Shown in pieces: positions 24,963-36,279 of a DNA stretch of 64,000 nt. The notes below the pieces were generated by a model that saw only the letters and a list, made by a program, of their open reading frames with translations, was not told where the DNA came from and did not search any database. Where the stretch lies: positions 20,914,001 to 20,978,000 of the forward strand of contig NC_089981.1 in NCBI RefSeq assembly GCF_036417845.1, written 5' to 3'. Positions within the stretch are counted from its first letter, which is position 1; the number at the start of each line of letters is the position of its first letter. Origin of the DNA: Apteryx mantelli. Lineage: Eukaryota > Chordata > Aves > Apterygiformes > Apterygidae. The translations under genes were made by a program, and so were the position numbers.

Positions 24963-27900
24963 ATCTCCTTGATTTTGACTCATTCTGAGGGAGCTAAATT
25001 TCACTTCACTTTTGAAAAATCTTAGGCCCAGTCTATGCTTATGTCTACAGTCTCTCAATTTTCACGTTTATCCACACAATCGCTAGAATGAAAGTAGAAA
25101 AGTTTTTCCAGTGTAGCTGTCAAGGAAGGGAAATAAGTTATACTGGCATAGACAGCTGGATACAAGGGAAGTGGTACTATTCTATCGTATTTTCTTACCT
25201 AAAAGTTGATATATGCATTTAGAAAAAGTTTTAGCACCATCTGGAATCTTCCCTAGTTTTGTACTTATGTCCTGACTAAACCTCTTCAGCCTTTAACCCC
25301 AAACATGAACCATCCTTTCCCTTAAAGTGATGCACTGAGCATATTCTGTTTTTTAAAGACACCAGGGAAAGAATCTAAACCACTGTCCTTTTCCACTCTT
25401 CAGAAACCTTGAAGTTAAACAGTTTGAAAGGAAAGGTACTTTAAAAGCATGCAGAATGTTAATGAAGTACTGGATGCCAAAGCAGTCAGGTTATCTTATC
25501 ACTCCAGGAGTAAGACAACTGAATAGAAGGTCAATACCCTCCACAAGCATGTCACCACCATTCTCAGTAATACAAAGTGCTAGCAAACGACCCCCTCCAC
25601 CCCCAAGTTACTTAAATGATGAGCATTTAACACTACATAGCAAAGCTGCAGATAGAGGCATGGCTATTTTACTTTCCCAAGAGAGACTCAGCTTACAGGA
25701 CTAAAAAAGGCTGCTTTGAATGGGAAGATTTCACAAAACTCTCACTTACGAAAGCTTAATGAATGGCTACTATTTCAATTAGAGCATAAGCAAAAGTAAG
25801 TTGTAGACCAGAAATTAGAAAACCAAAGTAACACAAGATCACCGAGAAGGCATTCTGCAGGTAGAGTTTGAGGTGGCTATGAAGTTAATATTATATCCCC
25901 CTCCCAGGATCCAAGCAATTTGTTTTGGAGTGAAGCACTACCAATCTTGAGTTCTGCCACGATGTGCTTTTACAAAGCATATGCATTGCAACTACCACAC
26001 AAAGAAAAAGAAGGAAAAGCCCAAGTTGGATATGAAAATGCAAGCTTGTTATGGAAATGCTCAGTGATCTTCAAAATAATCTTTTAAAAGTTCTGCTTTA
26101 GTGTTTCCTCACGGGAGCATCAGAGGACTACTTTTTCCCCCCTTCCAAATGCACCATCTTTTAGACCTCTGAAGAACTCATAGCTGCACCTGACAAACTA
26201 CAGCGCAAGCTCACCTCAAAGATCTAGTCATATTTCTTACGGAAATTTCTCATTACTTTCACATCCTATATCTTTACGCTGAAGTAATCATCAACTGAGA
26301 AATACGGTAAATGCACAAATATATCCCTGCAGACGGAGTCCAAAAAATGTTCAAGCAACATCCCATAGGTTGAGATGCGGTACTAAGGCCAAATCCAAAA
26401 TTGTTTTGCAGTGGCCCTTACCGAAATACTTCTGTGCAGATGTATTTAAACTGCCTGGTTTTCCTCTCTCACTCTCTCCATGCTTCTCTTCCTCTCAAAA
26501 CAGGGCTACACCACAGTCACTGACCAGAACACTTCTGGCATCCATTCCTTCCTACAGCCGCTGGCTACCTACTTATGCGTTAACAGTTTTTTCCAGCGCA
26601 AGAAGAGGTCTCAGCTCTGCAAAGTGTTTCTTTATCCTTCACAAGTAGGAATTATTGAGGCAACAATGTCATTATTAACCCAAGTGCAAGACAACAGTTA
26701 CCAACAACTGCACTGATGCTTCTTGGTCCTGTGCCTATTCAAGGCATTGGAAGAATAAAGTTACAAGAAAAGCAAGCTGTAGCTCAGAACTTAAAAATGG
26801 TAAAGTACTTAAAGCAGCTTTGTGAAATAGCTCTAGGAAGCTATACTCTGCTAAGCAGAATCTTGAAGTCAAAAATTTAAGATCTGAGCTTAAATTATGC
26901 TCTTAAGTAACATTTAGAGTTCCATACAGATTCTGGAAAGTAAGTCTTAACTACTACCATCCAATAAAGTTAAGTCAGTAGCGTGACAAGTGGCAAGGCA
27001 ACTTTAGCAAGAACCATTCAAGTTTAGAAGTCATCCTCAGAAATTAACTTAATTGGAAACATCTGAAAGTCCAGAAACAAAGCTTTACAGCTCAAAGCAT
27101 GAACTCAAAAAAAAAAAAGTCTTATTATGGCTAGCCACAATAAGACAACTTCATTGCTTTCCTCCTGCATCTTTCCTCTCTTTGCTTTATTTTCAATTGC
27201 CAGTTTGGTTTTTGTTTTGGAGGGAGGGATTCACTGGCTGCTGCTTGCAGCTTTTTCATAAGAATAATAATAAAAGTTTCCTAATAAAATCTGAATATTC
27301 TCAGTAAAAGGCATCTGCCTTGTTATTTATATTCTGTTGCTTAGTACTTCCAACACCAGCTTACCAATTCACATTCCCAGAGAAGACCTTAGTCTTCGCA
27401 ATCACAAGTACTGAGCCTCTGCTAAAAAAAGTCCCACCCACAACTATAGACATTGAGATGATCTCTAACTCTCCATCTCATAATCATGTCCTCAGTACTG
27501 CAGTTACACATTTTCTGGCTCTTTTAATAATTTTATTCTTGGCTACACACTGCTACAACTTCGACAGGGGAGAAATACAAAAAGTAATCCCATCGCACTC
27601 TAGTCTCCAGCCTTATGGTTAGCACGTTCTTCTGAAGAGTGGAAGATAAATTTAAGTATCCCCGAGTCTGAAGAAGGGGAGGCTTGGCTCCTGTGTATTT
27701 CAAAGAAAAGGCTATTTTACAGGAATTTTGACATGGCTGCTTTCTGTTGTGTCCTAAAAGGGAGCCAGTTTCCTACACTAAAAAAGATGTCAGACACCCA
27801 CAGGTGTTTCCTACATTATAACAGATATCAAGCTCCCACTGGAATTTCAGATTTTGAATCCCTGTTTCACATGGACACCCACATACACAACAGAGGCTTT

Positions 27901-30644
27901 TTTATTTATTTATGTATTTTTAAACTGGCTGCCTTTGATATCCCATCCCTACAATTCCAGTCTGGGCAATTAAACTTCCTATTCAGTAGTTGGAGAGTTA
28001 GGGATGAAGTTGGATTTAAGAGCTGCATTTTGGAAGCAGAGCAGCTAAGCCAGGTGGGGCGAGTACTCGGTTCAGCCACATCAAAGTTCTTTCTTGGATC
28101 TGGAAATAAATAATTTCCAAGGACAGGCGAAGAGCCTACTGGAACAGGTGACCACAGGAAAAGGATAGTATTTGTGCCCATCTATAACTGAAACCGTATA
28201 AAGCAGCAAGGCAACTGCACCTGGCACAACTACCAAGAAACAGAAGCTATCAAACATTTATATGGGTTGAGAAAGAGCAAAGCTTTAAATTCCCGCATAG
28301 TACTGATGTTACAGCAAATCTTGCATGCTTTTTATATTATAAGTGACTCTAGAAGAGAGTCTTAGCCCTGCAAACAATAATGCCAAAGAAGTCACAGACA
28401 TAACACAGCTTTCATAGTCTGATGACAAAGTAGATTCCTTTTAAGTGAGGAAAGACATCCCATAACACCATTGGTGAAGAGACAGGAAGGACTTGGTGAT
28501 GTCAAGGAGAATTGTAAAGTTTTAACTAGCTCTAAGATGCTCATAAAAGCTAAATGCTGATTGCTATTACCAACTCACAGCAATGACAGCAATTATCTTC
28601 TTTCGTACAACCAGCGGTTGCACAACAAGTTGTGCAGTGATCTTACACCATCTTCAGCTACTGGATTTCTATTTGTTCTGCCTTCCAATATTCCCCTTTG
28701 AAAGTCAAAATGAAAACAGTACACTAATCACTAAAGCAAAGGCAACGAGCATCACAAGCCGCACCTGGTTTTATGACCACTGACCATCAAGAAATACAGA
28801 CTTATGCCACTAACAGTTTTGTCTAGATGCAAAGCTCAGTGTGTAACATCTTTTTGCTGTTAAATGAAAGGCGGCGTGGAACTACAACAGAGAGCCTAGC
28901 ATCGGGTACGCACAATAGAAGGATCCTTATATGAAAGCTTCTCACAGCCACAAGCAAGGACTGACTACTTCACTGCCAGCTCGGTATAATTTCTACCACC
29001 GACACACATGGAAAGGGAACGACTCACTCCCCTCAAAATGCTACTAGTTGCTAGAAGCGCTAAAAGCAGTGACAAACACTCCTTCATAACAGCCAGAAAG
29101 AAGGCTACAGAATGACAAACATGGAAGGCAGGAATACAACCACTGCGCTGTTGCAATTTGCGACCTCACTTCCATCTGGGATGCACGCTGGCCAATGTCA
29201 ACAGGAGAGGAAGTTGGTTTCCTGCAGAGGCTACTTGCAACCTCAGCAGGAAACCCACCTACCCAAAAGGTGCGTCCGTCTGTCCCTTCCGCCACTGCAG
29301 CATTATTCTGCTAGCCTCTAGAGTTCCCATCCTTTTTCAAGAAGTTTGCCGAAAGCAGCTAAACTAGCCAAACTAATGTAATTTAATACTTATTTTCCTA
29401 AAGGGTTAGCTTTCAATGATACTTGGTATCTGGCAAGTCTGTCAAGGCAGTAATGGAAGAAATAACATGAGTTACTATAGCTCAAATTGGTACTGAAGTT
29501 TTCAGCTCAGCATTTTAGATTTAAGATTGGTCGAAGTAGTACCTGGTACATAACAAGAACAGAGTATCAAGAAAGCCCCAAGTCAGCTTTAGAGGTAAGG
29601 CTACAGGGTATTTTATAAAAGAGTCTTTTCACCAAGACCTTGCCTATGGTTTTTCATCCTACTGTATCTTTTAGTAAAACTATTTTGGTTTCTATTATAT
29701 TTATAGGGAAAAAAGCAAACAAAGCACAAAGTACTGGATTTTTACAGTTTCTGTAAGAGAAACGCTAAGCATATAAGCACTATGGTACAGAGATGCAAAA
29801 ATTCACCCTGTGAAAACAGAGGTCAATATTCCTTTCATTATGCATCAGCACTGAAGTAATACTAATTTGCAGCAAGCCAAGCTGTTAGAAATTTCTATTA
29901 CTCCCGTTTCCTGCTTTAAGTCAACCACTGAAACTACTTACAGCGCCATAAAAAAAAAAGATGTAATCACATCTATATTAATATTGCTTATGGCCACTGT
30001 GCAAGTACTACTTGAAATCTTACTAATTTGCTTTTGATTTCTTGATTAGGACACTCGCTCTACAAGTGAAAAACATGCATCACCTACCTGGGGAACTAGG
30101 GTCCTGTACTTCACTCCTCTAGAGGAGCATTATGTACACTCAGAGAAAGCATCTTTCTATACACTACAAGTTTGGGAAATGAAATTCACTCCAAAAACCT
30201 CTGCAAGAAGTTAAACTTGCATAACAGAACCTTATTTTATATATTAGGAGTCGTTTAAAAATCTACCTGCAGTCACTGAAGGTGGGGTACAGTGCCTTTA
30301 TACAGACCACTGTGTAGCAAGGATAAGAGACGGCCAGGATTCACGTGATGCATACAAATAATGAGAATATTTTTAACACAGGAATTGTTCTATCCAGGGA
30401 CATATCTAATAATCACAGGAACAAATCACTAGTTTTTGCTGAAAAATAAAATGCGGAAGTTTCCATCCCCAATTCCAAACACGTTTTGTTACCGCATTAG
30501 GAGTCACAAGTCCCCTTCACAAGCTTCACTCAAGACCGGCTTGGTCATCAGAACAAGGCTTTAAGAGTATTCTTCACGTTCAAAAGTACCTCTCAGCAGA
30601 GCTGAGAAGAGCCTGCCAGCGGTCGTTCAGTGCTCGTTTTCCAG

Positions 30645-30830
30645 AGGACCCAGTGGAGGCAGGAAGGAGGCCATGAGGTCACCTACTCCAGCTCCTTGCT
30701 GATACATAACTCAAACTGCATGCAAATGCTTGCAATCATCTCATCCAAAGTGAAACAGGACTGTTTCCAGAACCTCCCCCAAGGAGACTAATCCTCAGAA
30801 TCTCACCATCAGGCAGTTTCTGCTTTCGGG
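30645..30830 (-). repeat. Possible CR1 relic
   Basis: The segment contains CATGAGGTCACCTACTCCAG followed by CTCCTTGCTG, and later CTCACCATCAGGCAGTTTCT. These resemble the reversed CR1 3' region ('gaggtcatctagtccaacctcctgct' and 'caccatcaggaagttctt'). The middle is poorly matched, so the call is tentative. Confidence 0.35.
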
Positions 30831-33800
30831 TATGTTTTCCTTTTACTCAGTTCTGCCTCTCTCCACATCAAATTTCAACTTTACCCAAACACTTATTTAG
30901 TCAGGGTCTTACCAATTTTACCGACCCTCTTTGCCATTTCGCCAACACACCTATACTGATCATACTGTCTTTCACTCAGTTGTTATTTCTGACTTAACAA
31001 TAGATTTCAGGTACTAGTGAAGAATGTTTTCAGTCCAATCCTTTCAGTTGTACTTAGAAGCAGAGATAACATATACTGTCATCCCAGTAGAGTGTATTAC
31101 AGCTTCACAGCTCCATGCAATTGTCTATTTAGGTCTTTTTGGTCTTCTTTCCACTGCTGGCATGCAACACAGCGCACAGATTCTGTCACTGCGCACTCCA
31201 AGTTTTTCAAGTCCCGGGGAAGATGAACAGGTATGACTGTGAAAAAGGATTAGGGGAGGACTATACAGAGTAACAGCAAAAAATAAGAACAGTCGAACCG
31301 TTAGTCAAGAAACTCCACTCCAAACAACATATACCACTTCAGACATGCTTCTCAGCGCTTTATGGATGCTACTGAATAAACAGAGCTCATGAACAGTCTT
31401 GTATTTCACGATAACAGAACTTTTCCAATCCAGCGCAGAGAGCTATTCCACAAACAAGCAAGCTGTTAACAGCTTATACCAAATTTCAGCCCCGGCCTAT
31501 CAAATCAGTCCATCCTGCTGCCTGAAAAGTGTCCCAGAGTAGCTATAGACATGCATATAACTTGCAAAAGTGAAATAACATTTTGCTGTAGTGGCTTATT
31601 AGCATATGGTTTCTACAACAGATGTTGGCACCTAGATACACTGCAAAACACAGTTAAACATGATATGCAAAGCTTTCAATTTTATGTTTGCAATCTTCAG
31701 ACATTTTGTGATTGATCTTCCAGGTTTGCCTCCCACCCTTAAAATATCAGGATCAAACATGATCACTAAATAGTTTCGTCAAGTCCTTTGCTCTCCTCCT
31801 TCCCTTGACAAAATCAGTTGAGATAAGCAAGACGTTATTTGTTATCTATCCCTACTTATTTTATTATTATGGAAAGTTTTGCCAAAAGGAATGGCTCCAC
31901 ATCTTGCTCTTAAGACAATCCAATAAGACAAGTCTGGTCTTCTGGAATCTGAATGTGGAATCTACTTTAAGAGAACACTATTTCTAAACCCAACATGTGA
32001 AATAACACCTAGTGCACACTAATCTTAACGGTCACAGATGAAGATGTCACTACAGCAGCAGGATGGCACAGCCGAGGTGCTGAAGACATCCGACCTTACT
32101 ACACAAATGGATTGCTATGCTCATGCTAGTGCTTCTTCCGTGTAAGCATTAAAAGGCAAAAAGCAGTGGTTTCCATCACAACTTCCAAAGGCAGCAAATG
32201 AACCCAATTTATACGCAAGAAGTGAATAGAACAAGCCTCCTACCTACCAAGATGTGCGGGTGGCATGCTGGAAAACAGAAGCTAGGAGATGTCATTTTTC
32301 AGTACACTGATATAGACTGATCTCCTCGACTAACTGTGGAGTTAAATAAATATTTCAAGGCTTTTTAACACTTGGACAGAAGAGGATATCATCAACATAG
32401 AGAAAGGCAAGCAGACCAAACAGTTCTTTAAAGTGTTTCTCCCTTCTTACGAAGATTTTGCTCCCATACTGGTTGTTCTTTGGTCGTTCTTGAACCAGCT
32501 CTTTAGCGTTTTACAGTACATGCCTTTCAAACTTAATCTGAGAAACAAAGCTGTTGAGCCTTAACAATAGGCTTCACTCCCAAACCATCTGTTACTGTTA
32601 AAAGATATACTTTTCTTTTTCTTTTGCTTTAATACTGCTAAATTCAGATTCCCTTCCATTTAAGTCACTTGAATTTCACGCTCAGAGCATCATCTGATTG
32701 GCAAACAGGCCACAGAATCACCTCTGCAAAGTGCAAGCAAAATGGTTTCTGAAAGAAAAAGTAACAACTTCTCACTTTAGCAAGACAACAGAAGCACAAA
32801 GAACAATTTGCAGGCAATATTCTGAAAAAGGCCTGCAAACTCTTTAATTTCTTTAATTCCATAATGGAATAATAATGGCCAGTTGAATTATATTTAACAA
32901 GTCCTAAGACATCAGAGTCAAAGCAGCTTACACATAAACCTAACTTGCTTGCAAACAAGTCATAACATACCACCCTGCTTAAAAACATTAAGGTTAAATA
33001 GGCTGCTTTTCCTGAATTTCTAAACTATGAGTTTCAGTTAAACCCTGTATTTTCTTTCAGTTCATTGTAAACTGACCTCTTCAGGCCAAAATAAAAATCC
33101 CCTACTATTATTGGAAAATCATCTCATTTAGTAACCCAGAAAGTACAAAATTCAATATTACATACGTATGCTGCTTTATACAGAGAGCAAATAAAAGGAA
33201 ATATTGTCTGCATTCCAGGAATATCATAGATGGAGGTAGGATACAACTTTAGTGCATTTACACAAGTACACAGACTTATAAACTATCAAGAAACTAAACG
33301 CTGATCTTTTAACACACAGACTGGCTACCAAATCAGTGTGGAGTCCCCTTAACAAGTTACATATTGAAAGATAGTTTTGTAATGTTCTTTTAGATTTGTA
33401 TAATAAAACTTCTCCAAGCGACAAATAGTCCATGCCTCACTAGTAAGAATATAAATAAATAATACTGAACTAAGTAATCACACAGAAGTCTTATTGCAAT
33501 ATATGCTGCAGTTCCAATAACTGAACACTGCTACAAGAAGACCTCCCATCCTTTGGTATTCCAGCAAGAAGGCACACAAGTATTCGCACAGTCCACAAGC
33601 TACTTTATATACTATCTGGAAATTTTATACTAGTTTAATATTTAGCAATAAAGAAAAAAAACCCTCACCATACTGTCAGAGTACATTTATATTCCTTCCA
33701 TTGAAGGAGATCTTAAAAAGTAAGTAATACTACTAGCAGTAACACAACCTTTCATTTAAGTTGTCAACATCTCCCAAGGAACACTTCCTAAAGCTATCCA

Positions 33801-34127
33801 CCCATTCTTAAGTTTTCTGCACTAATCCACTAAGAACTTTTTTTTTATAGCAACACCCCTATTCAAAGTATCCCACTGTTCTAACTTAAATAACGTTTAT
33901 CTTGACAGAGAAGACTCCGATTTTAGCCTCAGCTGCACTTAAGTCACACGACATTCAAGGCTGTAACACTAACTCCCTCTTATGCCTTGAAAAGTTTCTA
34001 GCCACTACAGCAAAAGAAACAAAACCAAGAGAACTGACAGGTTTAAAGCCGGATTTTTGCCAGAGGTACTTAACAGCAGTTAAAGCTTACCAAAGTACTG
34101 CTACGCTTTTAATAAATTCTAGTTTGG

Positions 34128-34148
34128 AAAAAAAAAAAAAAAAAAAAA
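34128..34148. repeat. A homopolymer (21)
   Basis: Uninterrupted A run just left of the CpG island. No retrocopy body recognised. Confidence 0.9.
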
Positions 34149-34328
34149 GCCTTGGAAAAAACAGCTGGCAGTGTCCTCACAGGAATACCGAGGCACTGAT
34201 TTAAAAGAGGGAAACCGAATGCAAAACGCAGCTATCAGCAAGGCTTTTCTGTTTTATTATCCGAGATTACAGTGAAGCCGGAATAAAGTTCTGCAAGTTA
34301 CAACCACAGCACGAGTGAGTGACTGCTT

Positions 34329-34764
34329 GGGGGGGGGGGGGGGGAGAGGGAGGGAGCGAGAGGAGGCGGCTTCCCCGATTTCGGACAAAACACTTCACCC
34401 GGAGCTCCAGCTCCGCGGGGGAGCTTCCCGCGTGGTCGTGGTGGTGGTGTGGGGGGGGGCAACGCGCCGCCGCCCGCGGGGGCGAAGCCCCGCCGGGGAG
34501 AAGCCCCGAGGCGCCCGCGGCGGGAGGCGGCGGCGCGGCAAGCAGGCGGCGGGCGGGCAGCGCTCCCCCTCGGCGCAGCCCGGCCCAGGCCCTCTCCGCC
34601 GCGCCCAGGCCCGCGGCGCGGCGCTCCGGGCCCAGCGGCGGCCGCAGAGGAGGAAGGCGGGGGGGGGGGGGGGAAGCCGCCGCGCAACGGGCCCCAACGG
34701 CCCCGCCAGGCCGCGGCCTCAGCAGCGCCCCGGAGCCCCCCGCGCCAAGGGGGGGGGGGGGGGG
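34329..34764 (+). repeat. Three long G homopolymers in the CpG island (16, 15 and 16 G)
   Basis: G runs at 34329-34344, 34659-34673 and 34749-34764 lie just inside intron 1 of PPP6R3, downstream of its predicted start. On the PPP6R3 transcript strand they are C runs. They may form quadruplex-type structures on the plus strand and are prone to sequencing length error. Confidence 0.85.
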
Positions 34765-34847
34765 AGGTAAGCGCCAGGCCCGCGCCGCCGCCGCCGCCCT
34801 CCACGAGGCGGCGGGAGAGCCCCGACTCGCCCTTGCCCCGTCCGTAC

Positions 34848-34940
34848 CTCGGCAAGCGCGTCCCCCCCGCCACAGACCCCGGGCTGCCTCCGCTCAGGCG
34901 GGAAAGCCACTGCTCGCCACCATCACCGACGCTCCAAGAT
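34848..34940 (-). other. PPP6R3: Predicted non-coding first exon of PPP6R3 (5' end approximate)
   Basis: On the minus strand the CpG island contains a consensus donor, GCCGAG|GTACGGAC, with the exon ending at 34848. Just upstream lies the sequence CCGCCATCTTGGAGC (complement of 34931-34945), a YY1-type element often found at transcription starts, and then CCAAT boxes. The human gene also starts with a non-coding exon separated by a long intron. The start position is inferred, not seen. Confidence 0.5.
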
Positions 34941-34945
34941 GGCGG
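34934..34945 (+). promoter_or_regulatory. YY1-like motif CCAAGATGGCGG
   Basis: The 12 bases match the known YY1 site (AAGATGGCGGC core) on the plus strand, so the minus strand reads CCGCCATCTTGG. Such sites cluster at or just downstream of transcription starts of housekeeping genes. Its position fits the predicted PPP6R3 start. Confidence 0.6.
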
Positions 34946-35131
34946 ACATATCAGCTCCTGCGAGCCCTCCTCTCCCCCCGCCCCGCCTGCCAATCACACC
35001 GCCCCGGCACCGCCCCCCCGGCATAGGCCCGCGCCTTCCTATTGGGCGTTCCGCGGGGCTCGGCCTCTCACTGGCCTTCCTGCGGATGTCAGTCACTCCG
35101 CAACGACGCCGTGACGGGGCCAAAGGGGGAC

Positions 35132-35180
35132 GGGGGCGGGCTCTCGGCTTCCTGTTGGCCAGTCAAAGCATGGGGGCGGG
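35132..35180 (+). promoter_or_regulatory. Two GC boxes (Sp1/KLF type)
   Basis: GGGGGCGGG occurs at 35132-35140 and again at 35172-35180, between the CCAAT boxes of the CpG-island promoter. The assignment rests on the consensus only. Confidence 0.5.
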
Positions 35181-35568
35181 TGCAGTTCGTTTCCCACCTT
35201 CACGCCCTAGCAACAGCGCAACGTCATTATGACAGGCGTCTCCCTTGCCCAATCGCAAGAGCGGGTGCCTTTTAAAAATAAACCCTTTCCACCCAATCCG
35301 GAGCTAAGGCGCTCAGGCCCGGCAGGAGGCCAATGAGACCTCACGGCGGGAGGGGTGGGCGCCGGCGGTGGCGATCTCCCCGTGGCCGCGCCCCCTGCAC
35401 CTCGCCATTGGCCCACGCGCGGAACCCCGCCTCCCAGGGCGCGGCGCGGCGGCCAAACTGCCTGACAACAACCCGGCGGCGGCGCGCGCGCGCGGGGGGG
35501 GGGTGGGGTGGGGGGGCGCGCATGTTGGGGCGCGCATGTGAGGGCGCGCGCGGCCATGTTTGCTGCGC

Positions 35569-35641
35569 GGGGAATTAGCTCAAATGGTAGAGCGCTCGCT
35601 TAGCATGCGAGAGGTAGCGGGATCGATGCCCGCATTCTCCA
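35569..35641 (+). tRNA. tRNA-Ala (anticodon AGC)
   Basis: This is a complete 73-base tRNA gene. The acceptor stem GGGGAAT pairs with ATTCTCC, including the G3:U70 wobble that marks alanine tRNAs; the discriminator is A35641. The anticodon stem CTCGC/GCGAG (35595-35599 and 35607-35611) encloses loop TTAGCAT with anticodon AGC at 35602-35604. The A box is TAGCTCAAATGG and the B-box region is GGATCGATGCC (35620-35630), a known variant of vertebrate Ala-AGC genes. No intron and no encoded CCA are present. All stems pair, so it is probably functional. It sits alone at the edge of the PPP6R3 CpG island, transcribed away from that gene. Confidence 0.96.
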
Positions 35642-35646
35642 CGGGG

Positions 35647-35651
35647 TTTTT
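35647..35651 (+). terminator. RNA polymerase III terminator (T5)
   Basis: A run of five T follows the mature tRNA-Ala end by five bases. This is the normal Pol III stop signal and supports an active gene. Confidence 0.85.
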
Positions 35652-36159
35652 ATATTATGTTTTTCTCCTCTTTCTTTCCTCTTCCCTCCTCTTTTTGAGG
35701 AGCTCTTGGGCTGCCTCAGACAGCCTCGAAATTGGCGGCATATTTTAACAACAGTTTAGCGGCATAAAGCAGCGTGCAGGCGGCACGGGGGTGCCGAGGT
35801 GCGCGTGGGGCTGCTTGCTGAGGCGTTGGCTTCGAAACCTTCCCGCCCCGGGGCGCTGGGACTGTGCGCTTGAAGCCTCTGGACAACAAATAGCCGAACG
35901 CATGGCCTCGTTTACCTCAGCTTCCCTTCCTAAACTGAGGAGAAGCTCGCTGGCGACGTGGCGCTTTGTGCCCCACGCAGTGCCATCGCATTACCCTGGC
36001 AGCAGAGCCAACACACCGACAAACCCCGTGCAGAAAAAAAAAAGAAAGAAAAGAAAAAAATAAAGTTTTTTTAAGGCACAAACACGTGCCGGCCGGCGGG
36101 GCTGCCGGCAGCCTTCCCTCAGCGGTGTCATGCAAGGCGACACGGCAGCGCCCGCCATC

Positions 36160-36279
36160 ACCTCGTGAGGAAACCTTAGCCCAAGATGGCACTGGCAGGA
36201 CGACGACGATGACGATGTCGGAGGAGGAAGAGGCTGGTCAGGGTCGACGGCGCCTCGCTTGTGGCGGCGGAGCCGGACG
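36160..36279 (+). other. Candidate first exon of an unknown plus-strand transcript
   Basis: CCAAGATGGC (36181-36190), a YY1/initiator-like motif, is followed by an ATG at 36209 and a second in-frame ATG at 36215 with A at -3. The second opens the frame MSEEEEAGQGRRRLACGGGA plus G, and then a good donor CG|GTAGGT (36280-36285). This is the anatomy of a CpG-island first exon carrying a start codon. A short upstream frame (MALAGRRR, stop) starts at the first ATG of the motif. I do not recognise the protein and found no convincing second exon, so it may be a divergent non-coding transcript or chance. Confidence 0.3.

Larger units (their letters stand above)
11086..34847 (-). other. PPP6R3 first intron (23.8 kb)
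   Basis: The intron runs from the predicted donor GAG|GTACGG at 34847 to the acceptor at 11086. It is AT-rich, repeat-poor unique sequence. It contains simple repeats at 13.8, 17.4, 24.9 and 34.1 kb, a 26-bp direct duplication at 18.1 kb, a possible CR1 relic near 30.7 kb, and an antisense terminal-exon-like segment at 11.5 kb. No open frame in it has a recognisable protein family. Additional 5' UTR exons of PPP6R3 could be present but cannot be identified by eye. Confidence 0.75.
1..34940 (-). other. PPP6R3: PPP6R3 gene, 5' part (protein phosphatase 6 regulatory subunit 3); truncated by the left window edge
   Basis: This is the span of the minus-strand gene from a predicted start near 34.94 kb to the left edge. 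PPP6R3 is a SAPS-domain scaffold that binds the PP6 catalytic subunit and directs the phosphatase to its targets. Ten coding exons were found by translating the minus strand and matching splice sites; every junction keeps frame (exon lengths 227, 187, 138, 66, 113, 114, 130, 153, 150 and 65 coding bases) and yields 447 continuous residues plus two bases. The protein starts [20 protein letters not shown], as I recall for vertebrate PPP6R3 rather than PPP6R1 or PPP6R2. The C-terminal part of the SAPS region and the acidic tail lie outside the window. The gene lies downstream of LRP5 on the same strand, as in human. Confidence 0.95.
34380..35620. promoter_or_regulatory. CpG-island promoter of PPP6R3, possibly bidirectional
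   Basis: The stretch is very GC-rich with dense CpG dinucleotides, in sharp contrast to the AT-rich intron to its left. It carries six CCAAT/ATTGG boxes: plus strand at 34990, 35249, 35293 and 35330, minus strand at 35041-35045 and 35407-35411. GGGGGCGGG Sp1-type boxes lie at 35132-35140 and 35172-35180. CCAAT boxes in both orientations suggest bidirectional firing. The left part holds long G runs that can shift length and may be misassembled. The long open frames here on both strands are a by-product of high GC. Confidence 0.85.

Noticed and set aside
34298-35114. Open frames of 150-235 codons on both strands in the CpG island
   Set aside because: They overlap one another in several frames, are dominated by Pro, Arg, Ala and Gly, and span promoter elements and homopolymers. 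High GC removes stop codons, so length is not evidence of coding here.
35900-35945. MIR-like words (GTTTACCTCAGCTTCCCTTC then CTAAACTGAGGA)
   Set aside because: Too short and imperfect to separate from chance.
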